Assembly: GCA_050951005.1 (NCBI GenBank)
Contig: JBMNIP010000002.1
Location: 372,001-436,000 of the forward strand
Origin: UMGS1519 sp050951005
GTDB taxonomy: Bacteria > Actinomycetota > Coriobacteriia > Coriobacteriales > Eggerthellaceae
Length of the DNA: 64,000 nucleotides
Direction: 5' to 3'
Below, one piece after another: positions 33,412 to 41,811 of the stretch (position 1 is the stretch's first letter; every line of letters begins with the position of its first letter). Position numbers and translations under genes: made by a program. Under the pieces are notes generated by a model. The model saw nothing but the letters and a program-made list of their open reading frames with translations. It did no database searches and had not been told where the DNA came from.

Positions 33412-34635
33412 CTAGTCGAAGTACTTGCCGGTGTTGTACTCCAGATGGCCGTTGTTGTCGACCAGGTGCTTGGCGATGGTGATGCGCTGGACAGTCGGGG
33501 TGCCCTCTTCCAGCCACATTGCACGGCAGTCGCGGTACAGACGCTCGACCGGACCGTACTCGCAATCCTCGAAGTAGCCGATGCCACCGAAGATCTCGAG
33601 CATCTGGTCGGACACGTACTTGACCGTCTCGATGGAGAATAGCTTGCACATGGAAGCCTTCTCAGCGGTGTACTCCGTGCTCGGGTTCAGGTCGTAATCC
33701 TTAGCCCAGTCGTAAACCATGCAGCGCAGGCCATGGATCATCATAGCCATCTCAGCCAGCTTCATCTTGATAGCCTGACGCTGGATGATCGGCTTGCCGA
33801 AGGTCACGCGGTCATGAGCGCGGTCCAGGGTGATCTCCAGCATGCGCTGGGACATACCCAGGTTAGAAGCAGCGATATGGACACGGGAGATGTCCAGGGA
33901 GTGCATAGCAACTTCCATGCCCTGGCCCTCTTCACCGAGCAGGTACTTCTTGTCCAGGTGCAGGTCGGTGAACTTCAGGCCGGTGTGGCCGGAACCACGG
34001 CAGCCCATCATGTGGGGCATAGGAACGATCTCATAGCCCGGGGTGTCGCAAGGCACCATGAAGGCAGACAGGCGCTCGTCGCCGGAGGCCTCCGGGTCGG
34101 TCACTGCGATGACGTAAGCAGCCATGCAGCAGTCGGTGTGGGAGATCAGCCACTTCTCGCCGTTCAGGATGTAATTGCCGTTCTCGTCCTTCACAGCGGT
34201 GGTGTGCAGGTCGGCACCGGTGCCGCCGGTCTTCTCGGTCAGAGCGAAGCAGGTGAAGAAGCTACGATCCTGGAACTTGTTCATGTACTCAGCCTTGAGC
34301 TCCGGTTTGCCGAAGTCATCGAGGATGCGCCAGTTCAGGTCAGCGGAGTAATGCACGTGCATGCGCATTCCGCCAGGGCCACGGGAGAACTGCTCCTGGC
34401 ACATCAGAATCTCGAGCTCGCTGAGGTCCCAGCCGCCGTACTCAGAGGGCAGGGCCAGACGATAGACGTCGTTCTCGATGTTAATCTTGTAGAACTCCTC
34501 AGGGAAAACGCAGGTAACTTCTGCTTCCTTCTGCATTTCCTCCCAGGGGCCCTCAGCCAGGTTCTTCAGCTTCTCGAGGAATGCCTCAAATTCAGCCTCG
34601 GTGAGCTTGGCATTCGGGTTCATCTTGTGAGCCAT
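33412..34635 (-). CDS. Acyl-CoA dehydrogenase family protein (first copy)
   Basis: A 407-residue flavoenzyme that oxidises acyl-CoA or, running backwards, reduces enoyl-CoA. Family blocks are present: FALTEKTGGTGADLHTTAV, GCRGSGHTGLKFTDLHL, RVTFGKPIIQRQAIKMKLAEM and LEIFGGIGYFEDC. The catalytic base usual near the C-terminus falls in a LEEGTPTVQR block, where Glu may serve. Start 34635 with AAAGGA. Codon bias is strong, suggesting high expression. It is divergent from the TetR gene across 389 bases. Confidence 0.92.
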   Translation of the reverse strand: MAHKMNPNAKLTEAEFEAFLEKLKNLAEGPWEEMQKEAEVTCVFPEEFYKINIENDVYRLALPSEYGGWDLSELEILMCQEQFSRGPGGMRMHVHYSADLNWRILDDFGKPELKAEYMNKFQDRSFFTCFALTEKTGGTGADLHTTAVKDENGNYILNGEKWLISHTDCCMAAYVIAVTDPEASGDERLSAFMVPCDTPGYEIVPMPHMMGCRGSGHTGLKFTDLHLDKKYLLGEEGQGMEVAMHSLDISRVHIAASNLGMSQRMLEITLDRAHDRVTFGKPIIQRQAIKMKLAEMAMMIHGLRCMVYDWAKDYDLNPSTEYTAEKASMCKLFSIETVKYVSDQMLEIFGGIGYFEDCEYGPVERLYRDCRAMWLEEGTPTVQRITIAKHLVDNNGHLEYNTGKYFD

Positions 34636-34736
34636 GTCTTTCCTTTCTCGTAAGACAACTAACAAAGAGGGTCCAGATACTTCAACCCTCTATGAGAGGG
34701 CACACGAATCTGTAAAGCTCTCCGCTTACGCGCTAC

Positions 34737-34742
34737 ATTATA
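34737..34742 (-). promoter_or_regulatory. -10 element of the acyl-CoA dehydrogenase promoter
   Basis: Perfect TATAAT on the minus strand, about 100 bases before the start at 34635. No good -35 at 17 bases, which is compatible with an activated promoter. Confidence 0.5.
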
Positions 34743-34879
34743 GGGGATTTTTTTCGAATAACCAGATATATATTTTTTGCCTGAATGAAAAAAGAATACC
34801 GAACCACAATTTGTCGGTGCTGTATCGCACATTTTGTGTGTTTCATACCGTATTTAGTTTTTCCAATTACGTTTCTTTT

Positions 34880-34929
34880 CGGGATAGAATTGCACGTTTT
34901 TCCTATTCTGTCCCGTAGAGAACTATAAT
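34880..34929 (+). promoter_or_regulatory. TetR gene promoter with overlapping inverted repeat
   Basis: TATAAT at 34924-34929 serves the TetR gene. Directly upstream, CGGGATAGAAT (34880-34890) and ATTCTGTCCCG (34905-34915) form an 11-base inverted repeat with one mismatch, covering the -35 area. This is the expected geometry for auto-repression. Confidence 0.5.
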
Positions 34930-35024
34930 TCATCCATCAGCTATCAATCGGCGCCGTCCTACGGGCCGGGATATCTGGGCTGCACACGTAATAGTATGAG
35001 AACCACCTACCCGGGAGATACGCT

Positions 35025-35678
35025 TTGAATTCATTCGATACCAAGTATCTGATTGCAAAAACGTTCATCGACTTGTGCGAAGACTCATCCATTTCCAAGG
35101 TCTCGATCAGCGATATCGTCAGCCACACCGGCAAGAACCGCAAGACGTTCTATTACCACTTCGACGATAAAAACAGCCTGATCATGTGGATCTACCGTTA
35201 CGACATCGGCATGAAGCTCAAGGACACGTTCCCAGAATCGATCCTGGTATACGAGGACCCGTCCGAGGACTCGAAATCGAACTTCCCCTACTACATCACG
35301 AAGAAATCCGGTGTCCGCAGCTTGGACCATTCGCAGTTCTTCGACTGTTTCGCCCAGGTCTTGGAGCATCGCCGTAAGTTCTACAACCAAGCGCTGCAGG
35401 AGAACGGTCCGCAATCGTTGCGCAACTACCTGTACGACCTGTACTTGCCGGCTATGGAGCACGATATCGAGATCATCCTGGCAAACCGGTACCTCTCGCA
35501 AGACAACATCGAGTTCCTTGCAGAGTTCTACACGTGCGCATTCCTGTACTATTTCATTCGGAAGATCGACCAGCCGGGCGTAAAGCATCTGGTGGGCAAC
35601 GTCTATCCGTTCGGGAATATCATTCACAGCTCGCTCGAGATGGAAATCAAGCAAGCTCAGATGCGCCGTAACATGTAA
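35025..35678 (+). CDS. TetR/AcrR family transcriptional regulator
   Basis: 217 residues. The N-terminal helix-turn-helix (about 8-55) has SISDIVSHTGKNRKTFYYHF, the standard TetR recognition helix. The C-terminal ligand-binding region has no assigned class. Start TTG at 35025 with GGGAG upstream. It is divergent from the acyl-CoA dehydrogenase and preceded by an inverted repeat, so it probably represses itself and its neighbour in response to an acyl-CoA or related ligand. The ligand is not inferable. Confidence 0.88.
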   Translation: MNSFDTKYLIAKTFIDLCEDSSISKVSISDIVSHTGKNRKTFYYHFDDKNSLIMWIYRYDIGMKLKDTFPESILVYEDPSEDSKSNFPYYITKKSGVRSLDHSQFFDCFAQVLEHRRKFYNQALQENGPQSLRNYLYDLYLPAMEHDIEIILANRYLSQDNIEFLAEFYTCAFLYYFIRKIDQPGVKHLVGNVYPFGNIIHSSLEMEIKQAQMRRNM

Positions 35679-35792
35679 GCGCGCAACCCGCACCCGGGAC
35701 GATTCCCATAAAGGTGCCGTCGCATCCTCGGTGCCGTCACGGTTACCCAAGCAATCGCACTGCCTTGATTGGGGCAGGCAGAAGGAGACACC

Positions 35793-36425
35793 ATGGACCT
35801 GAAGCTCAAAGAGCGCAGCCAGAAACCAAAACACGACGAATATGTGGGGCCGACCCGCACGAAAGCCACTTGGAAGCCCCGTGTCATCGAAACGCCGCTC
35901 ACATTCCTGCACTGCAAGCAGTGCGGGCGCGTATTCCTGCAAGAAGATAGCGGCACGCCCATCGAGAACCCCGGCAAGGGCCGCGACCGAATCAGCATTC
36001 TTCCCTACGTGCCTCCCGAGAACCCCGTTACCTGCTGCGGAGAGCCCATGGAAGTGCTGCCCGTCTTCGAATGGGATGAGGTTGCCGATCGCATCGAGCT
36101 CGATCACGAGACACTCGGCGGGGTGAATTCCAACTGCCTGCGCATCCATTGGGAGGTACAGCAAGAAGGATACGAACCGCGGTGGGCCTGCATCAAGACT
36201 TTCACAGGGCATCAGACGAAATACATCACGCCTGACAAGAAATCGCCCTTGACGTTCGCATTCGCCGACGAGGATGCCTTCGGCTACTGTCACGACAACC
36301 CCTGCCGCGAATGCGTGTTCCGCTGCAAGAGCGGATTCGAGCTGTATGTATATGTGGAGAAGATCGGCATCTGCCACTCCGACATGGAGCGCATCCTGAG
36401 CCAGAAGATGATGGGGAACAAGTAG
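35793..36425 (+). CDS. Cys/His-rich protein with a desulforedoxin-like metal site
   Basis: 210 residues with 11 cysteines. CKQCG (41-45) and TCCGEPMEVL (80-89) together match the Cys-x2-Cys...Cys-Cys centre of desulforedoxin and desulfoferrodoxin. Further on, HWE at 119-121, YCHDNPCRECVFRC (165-178) and ICHSD (193-197) could form a second metal site, loosely like the CN-x-HG motif of superoxide reductases. The second part is not clearly homologous. AAGGAG is seven bases before the ATG at 35793. Its role among acyl-CoA genes is unknown; an electron carrier or oxidative protection is possible. Confidence 0.65.
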   Translation: MDLKLKERSQKPKHDEYVGPTRTKATWKPRVIETPLTFLHCKQCGRVFLQEDSGTPIENPGKGRDRISILPYVPPENPVTCCGEPMEVLPVFEWDEVADRIELDHETLGGVNSNCLRIHWEVQQEGYEPRWACIKTFTGHQTKYITPDKKSPLTFAFADEDAFGYCHDNPCRECVFRCKSGFELYVYVEKIGICHSDMERILSQKMMGNK

Positions 36426-36456
36426 GAGCGGACGGCGGAATATTCACAGCTTGCGG

Positions 36457-36481
36457 GCGCCGGCATGGGCCGGCGCTTTTT
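36457..36481 (+). terminator. Terminator after the Cys-rich protein gene
   Basis: GCGCCGGC/GCCGGCGC stem (36457-36464 with 36469-36476), ATGG loop, then TTTTT. Confidence 0.9.
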
Positions 36482-36538
36482 GTTCTGGAAGCCGGTTACG
36501 CCATGGAGCAGAGGCAGAACCAGACCGCCGAACCGCTG

Positions 36539-37702
36539 TTACTCGTTGCCCAGGTATTTTCGTTGAATCAGGGGGGCGGCGATTCGCACCATGATCTCGT
36601 CGGTGCCTTCGGCCAGTTGGTTACCGCGGCAATCCTCCCAAATGGCGCTTATTCGCTGACTGGTGGTATATCCCATGCCCCCGAGAATCTGCATCGCGTC
36701 ACTGGCGACCTGGGTGGCAGCCTGCGGGATGTAGCGTTTCATCAAGGCAACGGTCAACCGATGGTCGGGAGCATCGCGGTCGATATCGCTCGCCGCCTTG
36801 TACAGTATGCTCCGCATATTCTGCAAACGAAGCTCCATGTCGGTCATTTTCTCCTGGATCAGCTGGAAATCGGTAACCTTCGTCCCGAATGCCTTGCGCC
36901 CCGAAGAATAGCGAACAGCGTCCTCCATTGCTGCCTGCGCCATTCCCAACGATGACGCACAGGTGAAAATGCGGCCGCGCTCCAATAACGCAAACAGCAG
37001 CGGGAAACCGCCCTTCGAACCGGTCAGCCGCCATTCGGGTTCCAGTTCTACATTCTCAAAGCGCATACTCGCGAAGGGCAGCATCGGCTGGCCGATTTTG
37101 CTGATAGGATAGGCATAGATGCCCTTCTGGCGACGTGGAACCAGCCACAGGGCCAGCTGCGCGTAGCGATCAGTCGGCGGCACCTCTCCGTCGATAGCAG
37201 CAATCAGCAGGTAGGGCGCATACTCGCCATTGTTCACGAACGTCTTCTCCCCATTCAGAAACAGCCTGCCCCCAACACGCTCCACGCGCGTCTTCATGTT
37301 CATGGTGTCGGATCCGCCTTGCGGTTCGGAGACCGCCAAGGCGAACATCACACGGCCGGTATCCCGGTAGTTGTCCACTACCGTTGAGAGGTCGGCGTCA
37401 GAGGCGAACCCCGCCATGATATGCAGGTAGAACAGATCATTCTGGAACGGCAACGTGGAACCCGAGCATCGCGAGAGCTCCTCGATGATAAGCGCCTGCA
37501 TCAGCAGGCTGCCTTCAAGCGCTCGGTGACCGTGATGGTCGAGCAGCCCGAAATACAGCTGCACGAATTCCTGCACCACATCGTCGGGCAGCCCCTGATC
37601 ATCCCGCCACTGGAGAACCGCTTCGGGAGTGAAGACCCGTTCCCCGAATTCACGGAAAGCAGAAACCACCTGCTGTTGTTCGTCGGTTAGCTCGAAATCC
37701 AT
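36539..37702 (-). CDS. Acyl-CoA dehydrogenase family protein (second copy, CaiA-like)
   Basis: 387 residues. It starts MDFELTDEQQQVV, the canonical N-terminus. FALAVSEPQGGSDTMNMKTR (flavin/substrate loop), the FNVELE-like strand, RKAFGTKVTDFQLIQEKM and QILGGMGYTTSQ follow. The C-terminal AEGTDEIMVRIAA block is the conserved FAD/helix end. It is clearly different from the copy at 33.4 kb. The start at 37702 has AGGATGG. It could oxidise acyl-CoA or reduce an enoyl-CoA as CaiA does with an electron-transfer flavoprotein; no etf genes lie in this window. Confidence 0.92.
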   Translation of the reverse strand: MDFELTDEQQQVVSAFREFGERVFTPEAVLQWRDDQGLPDDVVQEFVQLYFGLLDHHGHRALEGSLLMQALIIEELSRCSGSTLPFQNDLFYLHIMAGFASDADLSTVVDNYRDTGRVMFALAVSEPQGGSDTMNMKTRVERVGGRLFLNGEKTFVNNGEYAPYLLIAAIDGEVPPTDRYAQLALWLVPRRQKGIYAYPISKIGQPMLPFASMRFENVELEPEWRLTGSKGGFPLLFALLERGRIFTCASSLGMAQAAMEDAVRYSSGRKAFGTKVTDFQLIQEKMTDMELRLQNMRSILYKAASDIDRDAPDHRLTVALMKRYIPQAATQVASDAMQILGGMGYTTSQRISAIWEDCRGNQLAEGTDEIMVRIAAPLIQRKYLGNE

Positions 37703-37964
37703 AAACCATCCTATCGCGCTGAGGAGACGCGTCGGCCCTCTCTCTACCCCGCCGTTACCGTTTTATCGTATCGCAAATCAGCATTTTTTACACAAATCCA
37801 GAAAATGTTGGCCAACTATCCCAAACAACGGTTTGAAACAGTCAGTTGTTCGGTATCCTGAACGCAATAGGGTGGTCAGAAGAACGGATGCGGTGCAAGA
37901 TTTCGATTGCACCGATGATGCATCCCGCCCACTGACCGCCATCGATCCGGACTGGAGGTTCGTT

Positions 37965-38576
37965 ATGAAGATTCTGGCCATCAACGGCAGCCATCGTCCC
38001 GGCCGCGGCACCGCAACCCTGGCGGAGGCGGCTCTCGAGGAAGCTCGCGCACAGGGAATGGAAACCGAGCTTATCGAACTGACCCAATGCTCGATTGAAT
38101 TCTGTTCCGGCTGCAATCGGTGCCTGGGCAGTAAGACCTGTTCAATCGACGACGACATTACCGAAATAGCCGAGAAACTGCGCCAAGCCGACGGGATTAT
38201 TCTGGCGTCGCCGAATTACTGCGCTAACGTCAGTGCCAGAATGAAGAATTTCATGGACCGTACCCGCTTTATGCATATGGTCGAGAACCAGCTGAAGGGG
38301 AAAATCGGAGGCATCATCGCCACCACCGGGTTGTCGAATTGCGGCGGAGAGGAAGCGGTCGCCGCAATGCAGCGTTGGTTCCAGATTCAAGAGGTTCTTA
38401 TCGTTCAACCACGCCCTGAAGGCGAGGTGCTCGGGAACTTCTGCCTTGGAACCATGTACCGCGCCTATGAAGACGGCAAAGTAAGATGGCAGCGAATCAG
38501 CGACGACCAGATTGCTCTGAAATTTGCCAGGCAACTCGGCCACGATATGGCAGAGCTGATCAAGAAACTGCAGTAG
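37965..38576 (+). CDS. Flavodoxin-fold NAD(P)H-dependent FMN reductase
   Basis: 203 residues. MKILAINGSHRPGRGTATL is the FMN phosphate-binding loop of the NADPH-dependent FMN reductase/iron-sulfur flavoprotein family. It is followed by CSGCNRCLGSKTCSIDDD, a compact Cys pattern (C-x2-C-x3-C-x4-C) that in related proteins binds a 4Fe-4S cluster. SPNYCANVSARMKNFMDRT completes the FMN site. TGGAGG is six bases before the ATG at 37965. It could pass electrons between flavins and the dehydrogenases nearby, an inference from context. Confidence 0.88.
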   Translation: MKILAINGSHRPGRGTATLAEAALEEARAQGMETELIELTQCSIEFCSGCNRCLGSKTCSIDDDITEIAEKLRQADGIILASPNYCANVSARMKNFMDRTRFMHMVENQLKGKIGGIIATTGLSNCGGEEAVAAMQRWFQIQEVLIVQPRPEGEVLGNFCLGTMYRAYEDGKVRWQRISDDQIALKFARQLGHDMAELIKKLQ

Positions 38577-38613
38577 AGCCGCATCGGATCGAATACACCG
38601 AACCAGTGCTGCT

Positions 38614-38656
38614 GAAGAAAAAGAAGGGGCCGGCCGCTTGCTGCGGCCGGCCCCTT
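38614..38656 (-). terminator. Terminator of the CoA transferase gene
   Basis: Minus-strand 14-base perfect stem AAGGGGCCGGCCGC (38643-38656 with 38624-38637), then a T-rich CTTTTTC. It may also stop convergent plus-strand transcripts. Confidence 0.85.
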
Positions 38657-38681
38657 CCGTCCGGGCATCCGGTATGCGGGG

Positions 38682-40001
38682 CTAGTCCTGCTCCTCCCAC
38701 TTGCAGGGGGCCTGGCCGGCCTCCTGGCGGCGGGACTTGAAGATGCGGTCGGGGATCTCGGGGCCGTGCCAGCAGACGATGGCGCCCTCGTCCTCCATCT
38801 GCTTGATCTCCTGTTCGCCGTAGCCGATCTTGGACATGAACTCGGCCGTGTGGTAGCCCAGCGGCTTGGACAGGATCATCGGCGGGTCGCCGTAGCTCTC
38901 GTAGCGGATCGGGATCGTGGTCGTGGCGCGGTCGCCGAAAGCGTCATAGTGCACCGTGCGCAGGCCGTCGTTGTCGTACGCCTCGTCGTCGGCGACGATG
39001 TCGGTGTAGTCGAACACGGTCTGGAACGGCACCTGGTGCTCGCGCAGGATCGGGTCCCACTCGTCGAAGTTCTTCTTGGAGAAGCCGTCGTCGAGGATCT
39101 CGACCAGCTCGTGGTGCGTGTAGGGCTTGATGTCCTCCATGCGGCAGAAGCGCGGGTCGTCCTTCATGTCGGGGCGGCCGATGATCTCCATCATCTCGTT
39201 GTAGTACTTGTTATGGTTGGGCTGGCAGATGTAGATCCACTTGTCGTCCTTGGTCTTGTACGTGTTGTTGAACGGCGACGGGACGGACTTGCGGCTCTTC
39301 GGGTAGGGGCTGCCGAACTGGGAGGCCACGATGCCGATGCCGCCGGCCCACAGCGCGCCGTGGTACAGGTTGACGGTGACCTTGTCGCCCTTGCCGGTGC
39401 GCATCTTGTTGACGATGGCGCCCAGGATGCCGGCCGCCAGCATCACGGCGCAGTTGTAGTCGCCGAAGGCCTGCGGCGGGATGGCCGGCGACGTGCCGCG
39501 CTCGCGGAAGGTGCCGGCGACGCCGCCGCGGGCGGCCCAGCACACCGCGTCGTAACCCGGGCTGTCGCGCTCGACGCCGTACTCGCCGTAGCCGCGCATC
39601 TGCGCCCAGATCAGTCCCGGGAACTCCTGGTGCAGCGTATCCCAATCCATCCCCATCTTGCGCAGGGATTTGGTGCGGGTGTTCGTGACGAACACATCGG
39701 CGCGTGAGATCAGCTTCTTCATGGCCGCCAGGCCATCAGGATGCTTGGTGTTGATGCACACGAGGTTCTTGTTGGTGTTGTTCAGATCGAACGTCGGGTC
39801 TTCCGTGTCGGTCTTCTTGGCTCCGAAGCACGGGCCCTGGGTGCGCTGTGCGTCGCCGACGGGGGCCTCGACTTTAACGACCTCCGCACCCATGTCGGAC
39901 AGGACACGCACCGTGGCGGGTCCGGCCACGTACGTGCAGAGCTCGACGACCTTGATGCCCGCCAGGGGGCCGAAGCCGTTCAGATGCTCGGTAGTGGACA
40001 T
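38682..40001 (-). CDS. CoA transferase, family III (CaiB/BaiF-like)
   Basis: 439 residues. Type III CoA transferases move CoA between carboxylic acids without ATP through an aspartyl-CoA intermediate. The catalytic Asp is Asp151 in SPGYDAVCWAARGG. The N-terminal GIKVVELCTYVAGP and GAEVVKVEAPVGD blocks form the CoA fold. Start 40001 with AGGAGAAC. Base composition changes inside the gene: roughly codons 118 to the end are far richer in G and C at third positions than the first 117 and than the neighbours. The change also leaves long open frames on the opposite strand. Confidence 0.93.
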   Translation of the reverse strand: MSTTEHLNGFGPLAGIKVVELCTYVAGPATVRVLSDMGAEVVKVEAPVGDAQRTQGPCFGAKKTDTEDPTFDLNNTNKNLVCINTKHPDGLAAMKKLISRADVFVTNTRTKSLRKMGMDWDTLHQEFPGLIWAQMRGYGEYGVERDSPGYDAVCWAARGGVAGTFRERGTSPAIPPQAFGDYNCAVMLAAGILGAIVNKMRTGKGDKVTVNLYHGALWAGGIGIVASQFGSPYPKSRKSVPSPFNNTYKTKDDKWIYICQPNHNKYYNEMMEIIGRPDMKDDPRFCRMEDIKPYTHHELVEILDDGFSKKNFDEWDPILREHQVPFQTVFDYTDIVADDEAYDNDGLRTVHYDAFGDRATTTIPIRYESYGDPPMILSKPLGYHTAEFMSKIGYGEQEIKQMEDEGAIVCWHGPEIPDRIFKSRRQEAGQAPCKWEEQD

Positions 40002-40082
40002 TGAATGTTCTCCTTTCTACGGCAAAGACAACATATCCGCAGCAGCCTACCTACCGCTCGCTTCAGTTGTTTGTGGTTGATT

Positions 40083-40111
40083 ATTATTGCTCACGTGACA
40101 TTGATTGTCGA
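40083..40111 (-). promoter_or_regulatory. Probable promoter of the CoA transferase gene
   Basis: Minus-strand -35 TCGACA (40106-40111), 17-base spacer and -10 AATAAT (40083-40088). Good spacing, moderate match. Confidence 0.5.
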
Positions 40112-40215
40112 GCAAACCGCGGATAACCTACCCAAATGGCATGAATTATCGGCAGAATTCTGTGGGATTTATCGGACAAACTGCGAAAGGTGTCTATATC
40201 TCCGTCTACGGAGTA

Positions 40216-40698
40216 TTAATCCGCTTTCGGATTCCGGCCATTCAGGTAGTTGCTGTCATACGACAGCGGGGCCACGGGGGGCTCGTCGCCGGGATCGACG
40301 TTTTTCGGGACATACATGGTGGATGTATTCCGAACGCATTCCCGACCTTTCGCATCGAAGATCTTGGTTTCGACTACCATTGTGGTGCGCCCGTTATGCA
40401 CCACATCGCCGACAATGGTCACATCGCTGCCGTCGATCTTCAGACCCTTGATGAAGTTCGTATCAGATGTCAGCGTGATGACATGCTTGCCACAGGCATA
40501 GGCAGCCGTGGAGCTGACCATGTCCACCAGAACCATGATTGCCCCACCATGCATGTTGCCGTACACATTCTCCAAGCCCTTATGCGTATCGATCTCGACC
40601 TTGCAGTGACCGGGCTCAAGCTCGACCATCCGCATGTGGTCGAAGCCCTCCAATCCATGGATATGATTGATGCATCCTTGAAGCAGATAATCTTCCAA
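40216..40698 (-). CDS. Hotdog-fold acyl-CoA thioesterase (PaaI-like)
   Basis: 160 residues. The motif GNMHGGAIMVLVDMVSSTAA is the catalytic helix region of PaaI/YbgC-type hotdog thioesterases, followed by TSDTNFIKGLKIDG and the GRTTMVVETKIFD strands. It hydrolyses acyl-CoA to acid and CoA. Start TTG at 40698, supported by AGGAGG five bases upstream. It is not coupled to the enoyl-CoA hydratase upstream because a strong palindromic terminator lies between them. Confidence 0.9.
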   Translation of the reverse strand: MEDYLLQGCINHIHGLEGFDHMRMVELEPGHCKVEIDTHKGLENVYGNMHGGAIMVLVDMVSSTAAYACGKHVITLTSDTNFIKGLKIDGSDVTIVGDVVHNGRTTMVVETKIFDAKGRECVRNTSTMYVPKNVDPGDEPPVAPLSYDSNYLNGRNPKAD

Positions 40699-40756
40699 CG
40701 GTTCCTCCTACATAAAATTGCGCGCACCTGCCGAACTCGCAGGCACGCGCACGACA

Positions 40757-40786
40757 CGAAAAGGCGCCGCATGCATGCGGCGCCTT
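40757..40786 (-). terminator. Perfect 26-base palindrome, terminator after the enoyl-CoA hydratase
   Basis: 40761-40786 (AAGGCGCCGCATG and its exact complement) has no unpaired spacer. On the minus strand it ends in CCTTTTCG. It lies 15 bases past the hydratase stop. Confidence 0.75.
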
Positions 40787-40801
40787 CTTCTCCAATGGTT
40801 C

Positions 40802-41686
40802 CTACAGATTGCGGAACGAATAATTCTCGGGATGCGCCTTGACATCCTCGCGGTTCTTCGGGTTCATCTTCACGACGCCGCGACGAGCATCGTCGGTCTG
40901 GGACGCCAGAACCTGGTTGCGGTTCTCCATCTTGATCTGGGCATCGAAGCTGTTGTCGAGCGAAGACTGGATGGATTCCTTGGTCAGGCGCAGGCCCATC
41001 GGTGCAGAGTTGGCGCACATGGCCTCGGCCATCTTGACGGCTTCTTCGACCACATCCTCATCGGGAACGACCTTGTTGGCGAAGCCCCACTCCAGAAGCT
41101 CGTCGGCCTTGATGCGACGGGCGGTCATAAGGGCCTCGGCAGCACGGGCATAGCCGACGATGCGGGGCAGATAATAGGAACCTGACATATCGGTGCCGGT
41201 CAGGCCGATGTTCAGATAGCCAGCCTGCATCTTGTAGGACTCACCGAGCACACGCAGGTCGCATGCGCAGGACAGCGACAGGCCGCCGCCGATGGCATGG
41301 CCCTTCAACGCGCCGATGATGGGTTGCGGGCAAGCACGCATGTTCACGGCTTGGTCGGAGCAGATCGTCTGCATGATGAAGAAGTCGCGCTGGGCACGGC
41401 CCATGCCCTCTTCCACCGGGGGCTCCAGGTTCAGGTCGTTGAGCTCGAAGCCGGCGCAGAAGGACTTGCCTTCACCGGTCAGCACGATGACGCGGCACTC
41501 GGGGTCCATGCGGACCTTGCGCAGATAGTCGTTGAACTCGGTCATCTGCTCGTAGCTCATAGCATTCAGGCTATGGGCGTTGTTGAAAGCCACTACATGG
41601 ATGGGGCCGCGGACCTCGACGTTCAGCTTGTTGTAGCCGTCGTAGGTGAACTCCGGCAGATGATAAGCATCCTGAAATACGCTCAT
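40802..41686 (-). CDS. Enoyl-CoA hydratase/isomerase family protein (crotonase fold, CaiD-like)
   Basis: 294 residues. The oxyanion-hole strands are clear: GKSFCAGFELNDL near 75-87 and ALKGHAIGGGLSLSCACDLR near 125-145. The catalytic Glu position is in the GLTGTDMSGSYYLPRIVG block (Asp in place of the usual first Glu region), so the reaction may differ from plain hydration. Start 41686, nine bases after AGGAGG; the GTG at 41692 is too close to it. Similar to carnitinyl-CoA dehydratase in length and context. Confidence 0.9.
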   Translation of the reverse strand: MSVFQDAYHLPEFTYDGYNKLNVEVRGPIHVVAFNNAHSLNAMSYEQMTEFNDYLRKVRMDPECRVIVLTGEGKSFCAGFELNDLNLEPPVEEGMGRAQRDFFIMQTICSDQAVNMRACPQPIIGALKGHAIGGGLSLSCACDLRVLGESYKMQAGYLNIGLTGTDMSGSYYLPRIVGYARAAEALMTARRIKADELLEWGFANKVVPDEDVVEEAVKMAEAMCANSAPMGLRLTKESIQSSLDNSFDAQIKMENRNQVLASQTDDARRGVVKMNPKNREDVKAHPENYSFRNL

Positions 41687-41724
41687 GAACACATTCCTCC
41701 TGTTTACTCACCAGTAAAGAAAGT

Positions 41725-41762
41725 TTGGGCATACGCATTGCCCAATGCATTCACCCATTATA
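41725..41762 (-). promoter_or_regulatory. Promoter and small inverted repeat before the enoyl-CoA hydratase
   Basis: Minus-strand TATAAT at 41757-41762. Just downstream, TTGGGC (41725-41730) and GCCCAA (41740-41745) form an inverted repeat in the leader. No good -35. Confidence 0.45.
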
Positions 41763-41811
41763 ACGATGTTTTATCGATTCGGCTGAAACCAATAGCGATT
41801 TCTATCGCTCT

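Larger units (their letters stand above)
34636..35024. other. 389-base AT-rich divergent control region
   Basis: It separates the acyl-CoA dehydrogenase (minus) from the TetR gene (plus). It is visibly more AT-rich than the surroundings, with runs such as TTTTTTT and TATATATA at 34748-34780. It holds -10 elements for both directions and an inverted repeat, listed separately. Confidence 0.6.

Noticed and set aside
38766..39707. A 313-codon plus-strand frame opposite the CoA transferase
   Set aside because: It arises from the extreme third-position GC of that segment. The opposite frame has the full CaiB-type motifs.
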